A stretch of DNA of 64,000 nt. It comes from Faecalispora sporosphaeroides DSM 1294. GTDB lineage: Bacteria > Bacillota > Clostridia > Oscillospirales > Acutalibacteraceae. Shown here one piece after another: positions 42,324 to 51,393 of the stretch (the first letter of the stretch is position 1; each line of letters starts with the position of its first letter). The DNA is taken from the NCBI GenBank assembly GCA_000383295.1, contig KB911068.1, forward strand, positions 62,001-126,000, in the 5' to 3' direction. The translations under genes were made by a program, and so were the position numbers. Under the pieces are notes generated by a model. The model saw only the letters and a program-made list of their open reading frames with translations. It searched no databases and was not told where the DNA came from.

Positions 42324-44009
42324 TTAAGGATTGAGGGGGGCGACATGCCAGTCGCTCCACAAATTCCCGCGAATTGTAAGGGAGTCAGTGAGGTTGGCGG
42401 ACAGCATCCCATCCGGCGTCCACCCATCAATGAGCCAAGTGTTAACGGTATAGGCTCCATCAGGCATCCAAATCGGGCTGAAATGAGTGCGATTTTTGTA
42501 AGTGGAATAAGGATTACGTTGAAATTCAAACCGCCCCGAACCCATACGTTCTAAAAGCCGCCAGTAGGTTTCATAACCAAACTCCGGGAAGTAGCTGACC
42601 GCATTCTGCGGCTGAGTAACTGCTGAGCTTTGGTTGGAGCTGACACTTCCGATAACTGTCTGATTGATGCCGTATCCTGATTTCATTGTCCTTCCGCTGG
42701 CAGTAGGGTTACGGTTGTCACACTTGATGCTCATGGCAGCGGTCAGGCTGGCGCTGTAGCGATCCAGGTCAAATTCCCACCATCCGTGATCGCACCAATA
42801 TCCATCTTCATCATCCCCATGCCATACCCAGTACTCTTGCCACCACGGCCGCCAAACACTCCAATTTGCCGTGCTTTTTATCGCTCTGTTCGGAACAGCG
42901 GCGATACGGTAGCTGTCGTTGCGGTCATCGGCTACGGGATTAGGCGGAGAATTTTTGTCAAGATCAACGATTTTTACATTGAGGGTGGTTTTGGCGGTGC
43001 TTCCGGGACCGGATACCGTCACATGGATTGTCAATGTCTGCTCAGTATCCGGGGTTTTCCATTTTACCCACGCAAGCTGACTGTCTCCTTCAGGATAATA
43101 AACATTACCCACGTTGTAGGTTCGCCCACCGATATTAAAGCTGACACGGGTGGGCCTGTCGGGGTCGGATTGACCGCCGCTGACTCTGATTGCCGTAATG
43201 ACATCCGTATTCACACGGTACTCATAATCGTAGGCGTCAATCTGAGGTTCCTCCGGCCTTTCTGTAAAACGGACAATGCCAAGCCCAAGGCTGGACTTGA
43301 TGTCCGCATTAGAAGCGGCGCTTGTCCTGCTTCCTCCCCATGCGGGATAACCGAGATCACTTACTTCAAGAAACATGGCGAGGGGCAAATTCTTATGAGT
43401 AAGGGACACCATACGCCGCCTTAAAAGGCCGCTTGTCTGCTCATCGTAGAGCGCAGCTTCGGTAGCGGTGGTGGCAATCATAACACCTTCAAATTTGTAG
43501 TAGGCGATGGGTTCCAAAAGAATTTTATACTCTCCGCCGATGAGGATGTCATAATCCATGCCTGTGTGATTGGCAATCATCTGTACGATGTATTCTGAAC
43601 AAAAGTATTTCTTGATTGCTTCAATATTGTTGCTACCATTGGTGCTGATAATTTGCGGCATAGCCTGTGGCGGATTAATATATTGGTATTTACTTGTCAT
43701 GGCCGTCAAAGCACTCCCTGCATTATATTGCAGCTTGCTTGTCTTTCCAAAATGCACTTTAATATTATTGGGGGATTTGTTTGTTAAATCGATAGGAGTT
43801 GTCACAACAGTATGATCACTTGCTCGAACCACAGTAATGCGAACGCCTTCGTTACCGGGGCTCCATGTGTTTGTGCTGGTTCCGCTGCCCATCCCGCCTC
43901 CGCCGCCGTCAATGTTTCCACTGCCGCCTGTATCTGCAAAAGCATTTATGGGAAAAAGCATGGACAGTGTCAGCAGTAGTATGAATGTGATTCTAATTAC
44001 TTTTTTCAT
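42324..44009 (-). CDS. Large secreted ICE protein, 561 aa
   Basis: Signal peptide KKVIRITFILLLTLSMLFPI ending AFADTG, then a Gly-rich linker (GGGGGMGSGTSTNT). The mature part is beta-rich, with aromatic clusters WRPWWQEYWVWHG and YWCDHGWWEFDLD. No anchor is seen. I know such proteins only as conserved surface factors between DUF6550 and DUF3852 genes in this ICE type; an adhesin or pilus-tip role is a guess. A hairpin (GCAGAAATACTTCTGC, 42283-42298) lies in the gap before DUF3852. Confidence 0.6.
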   Translation of the reverse strand: MKKVIRITFILLLTLSMLFPINAFADTGGSGNIDGGGGGMGSGTSTNTWSPGNEGVRITVVRASDHTVVTTPIDLTNKSPNNIKVHFGKTSKLQYNAGSALTAMTSKYQYINPPQAMPQIISTNGSNNIEAIKKYFCSEYIVQMIANHTGMDYDILIGGEYKILLEPIAYYKFEGVMIATTATEAALYDEQTSGLLRRRMVSLTHKNLPLAMFLEVSDLGYPAWGGSRTSAASNADIKSSLGLGIVRFTERPEEPQIDAYDYEYRVNTDVITAIRVSGGQSDPDRPTRVSFNIGGRTYNVGNVYYPEGDSQLAWVKWKTPDTEQTLTIHVTVSGPGSTAKTTLNVKIVDLDKNSPPNPVADDRNDSYRIAAVPNRAIKSTANWSVWRPWWQEYWVWHGDDEDGYWCDHGWWEFDLDRYSASLTAAMSIKCDNRNPTASGRTMKSGYGINQTVIGSVSSNQSSAVTQPQNAVSYFPEFGYETYWRLLERMGSGRFEFQRNPYSTYKNRTHFSPIWMPDGAYTVNTWLIDGWTPDGMLSANLTDSLTIRGNLWSDWHVAPLNP

Positions 44010-44077
44010 CCTGTCCTCCTGTTTTTCAAAAATTGAGGCACGGTAACTTTCAACCGTGCCTTTTAGATCTCTGCTAT

Positions 44078-44638
44078 TCAGTCCATTGTACCAACTTGCT
44101 TATTGATATCGCCATCGCTTTTACCAACGGTACCCTGTCCACCACCGCCTTGATCATTAATCCATCCAAAACCCGGCACGTAGATTTTACCGTCCTTGGT
44201 ATCGCCGCCATGCGGCTGGCCGTCGCTTTTTGGAGTAGTCTTGGGCTTTTCCACTTTATCATGGTCGACAGGCTTATCCTGTTCCGTAACTTCATCGCCG
44301 TTGGGCTTCTGTTCAGGATTTTTGAGCTGTTCCTCGGTATATTCCGGCTTGGATACATCACCCTGGATAGTCTGCTCGGTACCACTGGAAACCGCACCAT
44401 TGTCGGTGCTTGTCGGCTGGGTGGTGTCAGAAGGGGCTATGGTGACATCTTTTTCTTTCTCTGTATTTTGCGGAACCTTCGGGTCTACTGTCACATTGCT
44501 CACATCGGAGCTTTGAGGTGGGTGCGGATTGTCCACCGGTTTTGGACTTTTGAACTGCTGCCCAATCAGTACCACCAATACTGCACAGATGGCGAGACAA
44601 CCGATGACAGTCAGCCATTTCTTCATTTTATTATTCAT
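44078..44638 (-). CDS. DUF6550-like membrane-anchored linker protein
   Basis: 186 residues, AGGAGG before the ATG. One N-terminal membrane helix (WLTVIGCLAICAVLVVLIG) followed by a long Pro/Thr/Asp-rich disordered part and a fixed end KIYVPGFGWINDQGGGG. That end is typical of DUF6550 proteins (from memory). It probably spans the wall beside the T4SS/Tad complex; function unknown. Confidence 0.7.
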   Translation of the reverse strand: MNNKMKKWLTVIGCLAICAVLVVLIGQQFKSPKPVDNPHPPQSSDVSNVTVDPKVPQNTEKEKDVTIAPSDTTQPTSTDNGAVSSGTEQTIQGDVSKPEYTEEQLKNPEQKPNGDEVTEQDKPVDHDKVEKPKTTPKSDGQPHGGDTKDGKIYVPGFGWINDQGGGGQGTVGKSDGDINKQVGTMD

Positions 44639-44709
44639 AAGAGTGTCCTCCTATTTGTAAAATTTTGAGATTTACCTTGTTAAGTCACACCCTACCACGA
44701 ACTTTTCAA

Positions 44710-44736
44710 AAAGTCTATCCTTACAAAATAGACTTT
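44710..44736 (-). terminator. Intergenic hairpin before DUF6550
   Basis: AAAGTCTA (44710-44717) pairs with TAGACTTT (44729-44736) and is followed on the minus strand by TTTTTG. It may reduce readthrough between the pilin-like genes and DUF6550. Confidence 0.6.
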
Positions 44737-44745
44737 CACAAAAAA

Positions 44746-45291
44746 TTAAAATCTCGGCGTATACCCGGCACTGGTCTTGACTTTGATACGCATAGGCGGC
44801 AGCAGTTTTCCTCCAAAGGATACCGGAACCTCCAGCATGATGGTGCTGTCAGCTTTAAAGCGGGCAGAGACTTGGTCACTTGATGCGAAAGGAGCATTTC
44901 GAATATCCACATCCAGATTCCATATTTTAAATTCCAGCTTTCCGTCAGAAGTGCGTTTTTCATGATAGCCACCACTGTAGGAAAGACCGAGGATACCGTC
45001 CAGCCTGTTATATATATCGCCGTAATCGAGACTTTCTTCAAAATCCTCCGCAATGGGCTGGTAGGCTCCGCTGTAGCCTTCCCGCACACCGTGGTACACA
45101 TCGTCATAGTTGTCGTTGACGGTGGAGATGACGGCAGCCTGTAATGCATCCCGCACACCCTGTGCAACAATCATAAGCCGGAAATATTCCGAAATGCCGG
45201 TAAAGACAATCAAGAGCGACAGGGTTATGGCAATGATGAGCGGAAAGCCTGAGCCGTTTTTATCTTTAAAGATACGCTTGGTTTTTTCCAT
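44746..45291 (-). CDS. TadE/G-like minor pseudopilin
   Basis: 181 residues from ATG 45291. The short charged leader KRIFKDKNGSG is followed by a hydrophobic helix FPLIIAITLSLLIVFTG, a prepilin-like pattern without Glu5. The rest is a periplasmic-type domain (DDVYHGVREGYSGAYQPIAE). It sits directly after the DUF4320 and TadC genes, fitting a minor pilin or pseudopilin. Confidence 0.65.
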   Translation of the reverse strand: MEKTKRIFKDKNGSGFPLIIAITLSLLIVFTGISEYFRLMIVAQGVRDALQAAVISTVNDNYDDVYHGVREGYSGAYQPIAEDFEESLDYGDIYNRLDGILGLSYSGGYHEKRTSDGKLEFKIWNLDVDIRNAPFASSDQVSARFKADSTIMLEVPVSFGGKLLPPMRIKVKTSAGYTPRF

Positions 45292-45299
45292 CTCATCAC

Positions 45300-45695
45300 C
45301 TACTTCCAATAGACTTCCGATTTTCCTGCGGCATCAGCCCTGAGCGTTATCGGGAAGGAGCCGAATCCTCCGAACAGTCCGATATTAGTCTGATAGGTGA
45401 CCGTTACCGTGACTTCCTCGTTGAGCTGAATCCTTCCGGTTTTCGACCATGCCACTGTAGGGCTCAGACCGGTCTTTTCCCGTAGATACTGTTCACGGCG
45501 TTCGGTTTCACTGCCGACCTGGCCGGAAATTTCCGCTTCTCGAATGAGCTCTGCGGCAAAGGTGTCAATCTGCTGCTTTTGGATGTAGACAGGAAACACA
45601 TTCACGGCAAGGGCGATGACCAGCATAGCACATAAAACCAGCACCGCTACATCGATATATCCCTCGCCATTCTTACTTTTCAGGATTTTCAGCAC
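45300..45695 (-). CDS. DUF4320-type pseudopilin-like protein
   Basis: 131 residues from a GTG start (GGAGGTG). The leader LKILKSKNGEGYID precedes a helix VAVLVLCAMLVIALAVN, the same NGEGYID motif as the two DUF6133 proteins. A soluble domain follows (TVTVTYQTNIGLFGGFGSFP). Likely processed by the prepilin peptidase at 50710 and built into the pilus. Confidence 0.72.
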   Translation of the reverse strand: MLKILKSKNGEGYIDVAVLVLCAMLVIALAVNVFPVYIQKQQIDTFAAELIREAEISGQVGSETERREQYLREKTGLSPTVAWSKTGRIQLNEEVTVTVTYQTNIGLFGGFGSFPITLRADAAGKSEVYWK

Positions 45696-45710
45696 GTGGT
45701 CACCTCCAAC

Positions 45711-46583
45711 TTAAAACATTCCGCCGAGGGATGTGATGATTTCATAGACAATAATCGCCATGTAGGTCATGATGAAGCACATGAGCATGGCAAAAGTGAA
45801 CACACGGATTTTCGGCGGAATTTTCATAGCCTGTGATTTCAGACGTTGGAGCTCCAACTGCTTCATATCGTGCGAAAGCATCTGAAAGTACATCACTCCA
45901 TCATCCCCGCGCAGTACACCGATCAGCCCCCTTGTAATATCCGAGAGCATTGCCGAATTAAACCTTGCTTCAAAGCGAGTCAGAGCCGCTTCATAGCTGG
46001 AGGAACGCATGTCTGCCGTAAGAATATCAAGCTCTGCCGCAAAGTCCTCGCCTGCATTTCTTTTGAAATTTTCCAATATGGACAGCACATCCCGGCTGGC
46101 TTTCAGTTCCTGGGTGATGGTTGCAACAAAGCGTGGCAGTTCCTGCTCGATTTTACCTCGCTTGGCCGCCAGAGCTTCATCTGCCTTACGGACTTCCTTG
46201 AAGTAGACCAGTATGGCAGTAAAAAGCACAATGGGGGCCAGCAGCGGCAGGACGATAAGGCATGGAATGATGCAAAGCGCAATACTCATCGCCTTGACAA
46301 TTGCCATTGCCATAAACAGTTCTGGTGAGTCGAAAAATCCTGCTGCCGACAGGACATTTGCCATTCGGCTTTTTTTATATTCATCCATACGGATGTAGTG
46401 GCATAGCCGGATAGCTGCATTGCGCAGCAGCATATCGATGGTTTTGGGCTTCTCCTTAGTCTGCTTTCCTGACGACAGAATCGCCTTTTGGGTGGCGAGA
46501 GTGGGCAGCCGCAGCAGATCGGCGGCAATGAAAAAGAGCCCCGCCGACAGGAGGACTCCAAATAGAAAGAGATAGATTGTCAT
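45711..46583 (-). CDS. tadC: TadC-like inner-membrane pilus platform protein
   Basis: 290 residues, AGGAGG before the ATG. T2SS-F fold: several helices (ALCIIPCLIVLPLLAPIVLF, FAMLMCFIMTYMAIIVYEI) around a helical domain EQELPRFVATITQELKASRD. With TadB it forms the membrane base that the ATPase turns. Follows tadB by 10 bp. Confidence 0.85.
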   Translation of the reverse strand: MTIYLFLFGVLLSAGLFFIAADLLRLPTLATQKAILSSGKQTKEKPKTIDMLLRNAAIRLCHYIRMDEYKKSRMANVLSAAGFFDSPELFMAMAIVKAMSIALCIIPCLIVLPLLAPIVLFTAILVYFKEVRKADEALAAKRGKIEQELPRFVATITQELKASRDVLSILENFKRNAGEDFAAELDILTADMRSSSYEAALTRFEARFNSAMLSDITRGLIGVLRGDDGVMYFQMLSHDMKQLELQRLKSQAMKIPPKIRVFTFAMLMCFIMTYMAIIVYEIITSLGGMF

Positions 46584-46593
46584 AGGCGTCCTC

Positions 46594-47523
46594 CTATCTT
46601 CGATATTCGATGGGCTGGGTCAGCTTAATGACAAAGGCTGTGGAAACAAACATCACGGCGGCACAGATGGTCAGGATAATCTGCCCCAATGGTGTGTGCA
46701 TCAGCGTGTGATACCAGTCCTGATTCAAAAAATGGAGGAGCGGTATATTGCCGATGACAAGAACCTGCATGACGATGAATTCCTTTCGGGGCTCAAAGAC
46801 CATGTTTTCCAGCTCAGCGTTGACCACACGCATATCGCTGAGCTTGCTGACGATGGGAGTCAGGGTGGTTTTGAGACTGCGGTCATGCTGACATGCAATG
46901 AGGGCATCGCACCACTCGGCATATACAGTGTTGTCAATCCGGCTTTTCAGATCATGGAGAGCCGCCGTTATATCCGGGTCTATTAACTTAATACGGGATA
47001 CAAATTCCTTGAATACGGACAGCACAGGCGGGTTCAGGTATGGGAGATTTTCCTCCACCGCCGTCAGAATATCCTCGTTTCTAAGGTAGGCCGTGGTGAT
47101 GATGCTAAGTGCCGTTTCAAGCTCCGCCGCAATGTCCTTTTTGAAGTGGCCGGCAGTGAGCTTTACCCACCAGAAGGGCAGGAACATACAGCCTATCGCC
47201 ATTACAGGAATAAGAAAAAAGTTTGAGAGCATGATGGCGATGGATGCGCCCACGGCAAAAAATAACAGGGACAGGACGCAGAGCATGGGAAAGCGTTCCG
47301 TCCTTCCGGTTACTCTAAGAATCGATTGCACTTCGTCTATTTCACGGCGCAGATAAGACTTCTTTTTTCTGCGGGTGAACTCGTCCAACTCATCACGGAG
47401 GGATTTGGGTCTGCCGGTGAGCTTTGTGAATACGGCGGAAGTAAATTCCATTGGCGTAAGACCGAACAGAATAAAAAAGCCTGCAATCATTCCGATGCAA
47501 GCAATTAAAAGTATTGTTGTCAT
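46594..47523 (-). CDS. tadB: TadB-like inner-membrane pilus platform protein
   Basis: 309 residues, AAGGAGG before the ATG. Helices at the N-terminus (TILLIACIGMIAGFFILFG), middle (CVLSLLFFAVGASIAIML) and end (IILTICAAVMFVSTAFVI). The F-domain contains AELETALSIITTAYLRNEDI. Partner of tadC; overlaps tadA by 4 bp. Confidence 0.85.
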   Translation of the reverse strand: MTTILLIACIGMIAGFFILFGLTPMEFTSAVFTKLTGRPKSLRDELDEFTRRKKKSYLRREIDEVQSILRVTGRTERFPMLCVLSLLFFAVGASIAIMLSNFFLIPVMAIGCMFLPFWWVKLTAGHFKKDIAAELETALSIITTAYLRNEDILTAVEENLPYLNPPVLSVFKEFVSRIKLIDPDITAALHDLKSRIDNTVYAEWCDALIACQHDRSLKTTLTPIVSKLSDMRVVNAELENMVFEPRKEFIVMQVLVIGNIPLLHFLNQDWYHTLMHTPLGQIILTICAAVMFVSTAFVIKLTQPIEYRR

Positions 47524-49046
47524 GCACTTCGCACCTCCTTTTTTCGAAGACTTTCAATGAGTGCCTGAGGCATACCGTTCTCCAGCAGTCGTTTGGCAAG
47601 GCTGTCTGAGATGGTGTTCACCTGTTCGTGATGTCCCTCGATGATAAATTTGCCGTTCTCAATACGGTTTTCAGTGATCACATACTGAAAGAGCGGGCGG
47701 TAGTGTCTTGTGCCGTCCGGCAGAATTTCGCATTCCTGAATCTCCATCATGCGCCGCTGCTTGTTTTCAAGTTGTTTGCAGAACACCACAATCGGATAGG
47801 CCTCCGTGACATAGTCCATGAGGGTCTGGTCGGACATATCCACGGCACGTTTGCACAAAGACACCATGCGGCGGTAAGTGGCTTCGCAGGAATTAGAGTG
47901 GATGGTGGTCAATACCGCTACGCCGGTCCGGGCAGCTTCCTGCGCAGCATTCGCCTCTGCACCGCGCATTTCTCCTACCACGATGATATCCGGATTAAAG
48001 CGGAGCGCATAGTCTAAAAGATCGGTCTGATCAATACGCTGACGGTCATTGTCGCTGTCGCGGGTCAGGGTATGGATAACCGAGTTGACCACCTTACCGT
48101 CTTTTTCCCGTACCAGTGCAAGCTCACGGGAGCCGTTTTCAATGGTATAGATTCTCTTGTTGTCCGGGACAGTGGTCAGCACCCAGCCAGCCACAGTGGT
48201 TTTGCCGGAGCTGGTGGCGCCTGCCACACAGATTGATATGCCATAGCGGATACAGAGAGATAAAAAATCCAGCATGGAATCTGTTGCCGTGCCGCTTTTG
48301 ACAAAGTCCTCTTTCTTCATGCTCTGAGGGTTTACGATACGGATGGAGGCTGCTACGCCAACATCCTCGTCCACAATGGGACTTTTGAGTACGGCTATGC
48401 GGATATTCTTACTCAAATGTCCCAGCACGATGGGGCTGGCGTTGTCTAAGACCATCCCGCTGATGTGAAGCATCCTTCGGATGACATTGACAGCGTGCTG
48501 GGGGCTTTCAAAACGTTCCTCCAGCTTGACGGTTCGTCCGTCCGAATACTGTACCTCAATATCCCGCCATGAGTTGATGTCGATTTCCTCAATGCCTGTG
48601 CCAAAGATATATTTAGTTAGAAACCCAAACTCCGCCATTTCGGTGTAGAGGGCATCTGTAAGCTTTTTTCCGCTTAAGCCGTTTACCGAGATGCGGTGAT
48701 CCTGTACATACTTGGCGATATAGCGTTTAAGCTGTGCTTTGGCATCCTCGCCGCCCGCTGTGATGAGAGTGCTGTAGTTTTCGGAAATATATTCCTGCAC
48801 ATCGGCAAGTACTGATGAAAAGCTCTTTCCCTCGGCTTCAGGGGTAAAGAACAGCGTATGCGCACGGTTCGCGCCTGCAAAATCTACCGGGCGTCTGACC
48901 GTGGGTTCCTGCTCTGAGATGCTGTTTAAAGCCGCAGGTTTTGTCAAAGGGGCTATGGATAAATGGGTTTCGACCGTTTTTTTCTGTTCGGCCTGCGGCT
49001 TATTCTTCTTGGAAAATGCCTGAGCATTTCTCTTTTTCCCTAACAT
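47520..49046 (-). CDS. tadA: TadA/CpaF-type secretion ATPase
   Basis: 508 residues. Walker A GATSSGKTTVAGW, Asp box region YTIENGSRELALVRE, Walker B IIVVGEMRGAEANAAQEAAR, and the His box TTIHSNS. This is the CpaF/VirB11-type hexameric ATPase driving pilus assembly. The N-terminal 90 residues are a low-complexity linker. The start overlaps the TadZ-like gene by 7 bp. Confidence 0.93.
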   Translation of the reverse strand: MLGKKRNAQAFSKKNKPQAEQKKTVETHLSIAPLTKPAALNSISEQEPTVRRPVDFAGANRAHTLFFTPEAEGKSFSSVLADVQEYISENYSTLITAGGEDAKAQLKRYIAKYVQDHRISVNGLSGKKLTDALYTEMAEFGFLTKYIFGTGIEEIDINSWRDIEVQYSDGRTVKLEERFESPQHAVNVIRRMLHISGMVLDNASPIVLGHLSKNIRIAVLKSPIVDEDVGVAASIRIVNPQSMKKEDFVKSGTATDSMLDFLSLCIRYGISICVAGATSSGKTTVAGWVLTTVPDNKRIYTIENGSRELALVREKDGKVVNSVIHTLTRDSDNDRQRIDQTDLLDYALRFNPDIIVVGEMRGAEANAAQEAARTGVAVLTTIHSNSCEATYRRMVSLCKRAVDMSDQTLMDYVTEAYPIVVFCKQLENKQRRMMEIQECEILPDGTRHYRPLFQYVITENRIENGKFIIEGHHEQVNTISDSLAKRLLENGMPQALIESLRKKEVRSA

Positions 49047-49855
49047 CCGAACACCTCCCTTGCAATTTTTTCAATTTCTCTGCGGAATTGACGGCTGTCC
49101 TTCAGGGACAGATCGGCAAGCAGATTGCCTGCAAGATACTGTTCCTCCAATTCCTGCGAATGGGTCAGGGTAAAGGCCACCGATCCCAGCGCCTGTCCGA
49201 TCTGCTCGCCGACCTGCTGGGGTTTTACATTGCTTGCAACCTTATATTGCTTATCCGCATCCCATTTGGAATCCCGAAGCAGAGGAAGCTGACTGGAGAG
49301 ATAGCTCACCGATTTTAGGTCGGCATTGGCAAGTCGCAAAACGTTGTCGGCTTCCATGAGCGCCACGGCGGAGAGGATGTCGTTGGCAATATAGCTGCCG
49401 CAATCCACCACCACAAATGGCGCAATTTTCCGCAGACCATCCATCAGTTCAAGTACCTGTACCTGCTCATAAGGCGGGTAGGTGTATTCGTTCTCACCCT
49501 TTTTCATGCCGAGGATGGTGAGATGTCTGTGCTTTTTTAGCGTCACCAGATTATGCTTGATGAGAGCATCCGTCACATGAGCCGCTGCAAGGACGCTGCC
49601 CAGTGAATGCTCGCATTCCAGCGCCGAGGGCGGACAGATGCAGGGCAGCATGGGTGCGGTCATGTCACACAGCAGAAGCACCACGTTTTTCTTCCGGTCG
49701 GCAAGATACTTCGCCAGCTTGACCGCCACGGTCGTCTTGCCGCTGCCGGGTGAGCCCCAAACGGCAAGAATGCCGCTCTGAGGTTCCATCTCCTGCGTGA
49801 TATCTTCCTCGGCAGATTGTCGTGTGAAGATGCTCTTTTTCTTGAAGTTCAGCAT
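49040..49855 (-). CDS. TadZ/CpaE-like ParA-family ATPase
   Basis: 271 residues. Walker A is GSPGSGKTTVAVKL, followed by VVLLLCDMTAPMLP and FVVVDCGSYIANDI. TadZ proteins mark the pilus site in the cell. Start ATG 49855 within TGATG, joined to the CpaB stop. Confidence 0.85.
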   Translation of the reverse strand: MLNFKKKSIFTRQSAEEDITQEMEPQSGILAVWGSPGSGKTTVAVKLAKYLADRKKNVVLLLCDMTAPMLPCICPPSALECEHSLGSVLAAAHVTDALIKHNLVTLKKHRHLTILGMKKGENEYTYPPYEQVQVLELMDGLRKIAPFVVVDCGSYIANDILSAVALMEADNVLRLANADLKSVSYLSSQLPLLRDSKWDADKQYKVASNVKPQQVGEQIGQALGSVAFTLTHSQELEEQYLAGNLLADLSLKDSRQFRREIEKIAREVFGC

Positions 49856-50679
49856 CACTGCACCTCGCTTTCTGCAGGCGCTTCGGATACGGGGTTTTCT
49901 TCCGTTCCCTCGGCATGAGAGTCAGAAGGGCTGTCTTTTGTCTGTTCTGCAGGATAGAGGGCGGCGATCACTTTGTCCTGTGCTTCTAAAAATTTGGTGG
50001 TGTTGGCATGGGAGCCCCGGTAAACAAGGGACAGGTGGAGCTTGCCGTCAGACTCCAGCTCTGCCAGTATCTTGCTTTGTTCGGGAGAGACAAGCAGGGT
50101 CACCGTGGAGGGCAGTTCCCGTTCATCATCCCCTGCAGGAGCTTCCCCGGTATTAGCGTCATAGCCGGAGGATGCGGTTACGCTGATCACTTCAACATAT
50201 TTCAACTCGGCAGGGATAACGGTGGCACCCTGCTTTTTATAGTCAGGTGCTATGACCGACACGATATCGCCGCTCTGAAGCTTTCCGGAAAGGCCGTTTG
50301 CAAAGCTCTTGATGGTCACCGACATGGCTTGTTTGGTGCCGTCCAGATTGTACAGATAGGCGTTCTCAGCGGCGGGAGTGTCGGACAATTTGGTATTCAG
50401 AATATAGTCACCAACGGAAAGGTCGGCTTTAGCGTACTTGCCAATAACTGTTTCGCTCTGGCGTATGACATTTTCGGGAAGTCCGAAGCCGCCCACTTCC
50501 ACGGTTTGAATCATGTCTTTGGTGATTTCATCACCTGCTTTAATTTCCTTTTTTACACGGACAATCTCTGTTTTCTGGCTGATGGATTTATTGAATAGCG
50601 GTGTCACTCCGAAACAGATGAGAAGGGATAAAAGAATGCAGATTACGCCGACAACCGTGCGGTTTTTAAATAGGCTCAT
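49855..50679 (-). CDS. CpaB/RcpC-like SAF-domain pilus protein
   Basis: 274 residues, AGGAGG before the ATG. One N-terminal membrane helix (VVGVICILLSLLICFGVTPL), a SAF domain (IKAGDEITKDMIQTVEVGGF) and a C-terminal RcpC-like part (GLSGKLQSGDIVSVIAPDYK). Ends in an acidic low-complexity tail. Wall-binding or periplasmic-gate role in Tad systems. Confidence 0.85.
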   Translation of the reverse strand: MSLFKNRTVVGVICILLSLLICFGVTPLFNKSISQKTEIVRVKKEIKAGDEITKDMIQTVEVGGFGLPENVIRQSETVIGKYAKADLSVGDYILNTKLSDTPAAENAYLYNLDGTKQAMSVTIKSFANGLSGKLQSGDIVSVIAPDYKKQGATVIPAELKYVEVISVTASSGYDANTGEAPAGDDERELPSTVTLLVSPEQSKILAELESDGKLHLSLVYRGSHANTTKFLEAQDKVIAALYPAEQTKDSPSDSHAEGTEENPVSEAPAESEVQ

Positions 50680-50709
50680 AAATTTTCCTCCTATCGGTAA
50701 GGATTTTTT

Positions 50710-51162
50710 TCATAGGATGGTTCCTCCAATATTCATAATGGCTGCAGCAAGAAAGCCGAGGGATAAAAACGGTGCCATAGGCAGGGTTAACTGTGACGCT
50801 CTCTGCGGATCCAGTTTTTTGAGCTTTCTGATAGCCTGATTTAAGATGTAAAAAATGAGGGAGGCGGTCAGACCGAGTATCAGTCCGACCACGCATCCCC
50901 AAAAGCCGATGGCAAGGCCAGCGGCGGCAGTGAACTTTATATCCCCGCCTCCAATACTGTCAGGCTTACATAAAGCAGCGGTCAAAAACGGAAGCGCCGC
51001 AAGGATTCCCAAAAAATTGACGGGACTGAAATCAATCAGCCCCGTCAATGCAATCAAGATACAGGTACTGTCCGGGATGATCCGTTTGCGGATATCCCAC
51101 ACAGAAGCTGCTATAAGCAGGAAAGAAAAAAGCACCGTTTGAAGGGTGTTGTTAACCTCCAT
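50710..51162 (-). CDS. Prepilin peptidase, A24 family (TadV/CpaA-like)
   Basis: 150 residues, five to six membrane helices. The two catalytic Asp regions are VWDIRKRIIPD near the start and KPDSIGGGDIKFTAAAGLA. It cuts prepilin leaders after Gly. Candidate substrates are the four NGEGY/NGSG-type proteins here. The start overlaps the DUF6133 stop by 11 bp. Confidence 0.9.
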   Translation of the reverse strand: MEVNNTLQTVLFSFLLIAASVWDIRKRIIPDSTCILIALTGLIDFSPVNFLGILAALPFLTAALCKPDSIGGGDIKFTAAAGLAIGFWGCVVGLILGLTASLIFYILNQAIRKLKKLDPQRASQLTLPMAPFLSLGFLAAAIMNIGGTIL

Positions 51163-51382
51163 AGTTGAACATTTCCTTGATGCGCTGGGTCAATGTCGGG
51201 AGCACTGTTTCTCCGAACAGTGCGTAAAGCCCTGCCAGCAGCAGGGCGCCAATGACAACCGCCAGCAGAATTTTGATGGCCGTGTCAATATAGCCCTCCC
51301 CGCAATTGCTTGAAAGCATGCCATGAGTTTTAGAGATGGCTGTGGCAGTCTTGCTTTTCAGCTTGCAAAACAGATATTTCAT
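51152..51382 (-). CDS. DUF6133-type Flp-like prepilin, copy B
   Basis: 76 residues, AGGAGG before the ATG. After a leader ending SSNCG comes EGYIDTAIKILLAVVIGALL, one membrane helix, then LFGETVLPTLTQRIKEMFNY. The pattern Gly, then five residues to Asp, and a single helix, fits a short Flp pilin with Asp in place of Glu5. Nearly identical core to the copy at 55736. Directly precedes the prepilin peptidase. Confidence 0.8.
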   Translation of the reverse strand: MKYLFCKLKSKTATAISKTHGMLSSNCGEGYIDTAIKILLAVVIGALLLAGLYALFGETVLPTLTQRIKEMFNYGG

Positions 51383-51393
51383 GGATTTTCCTC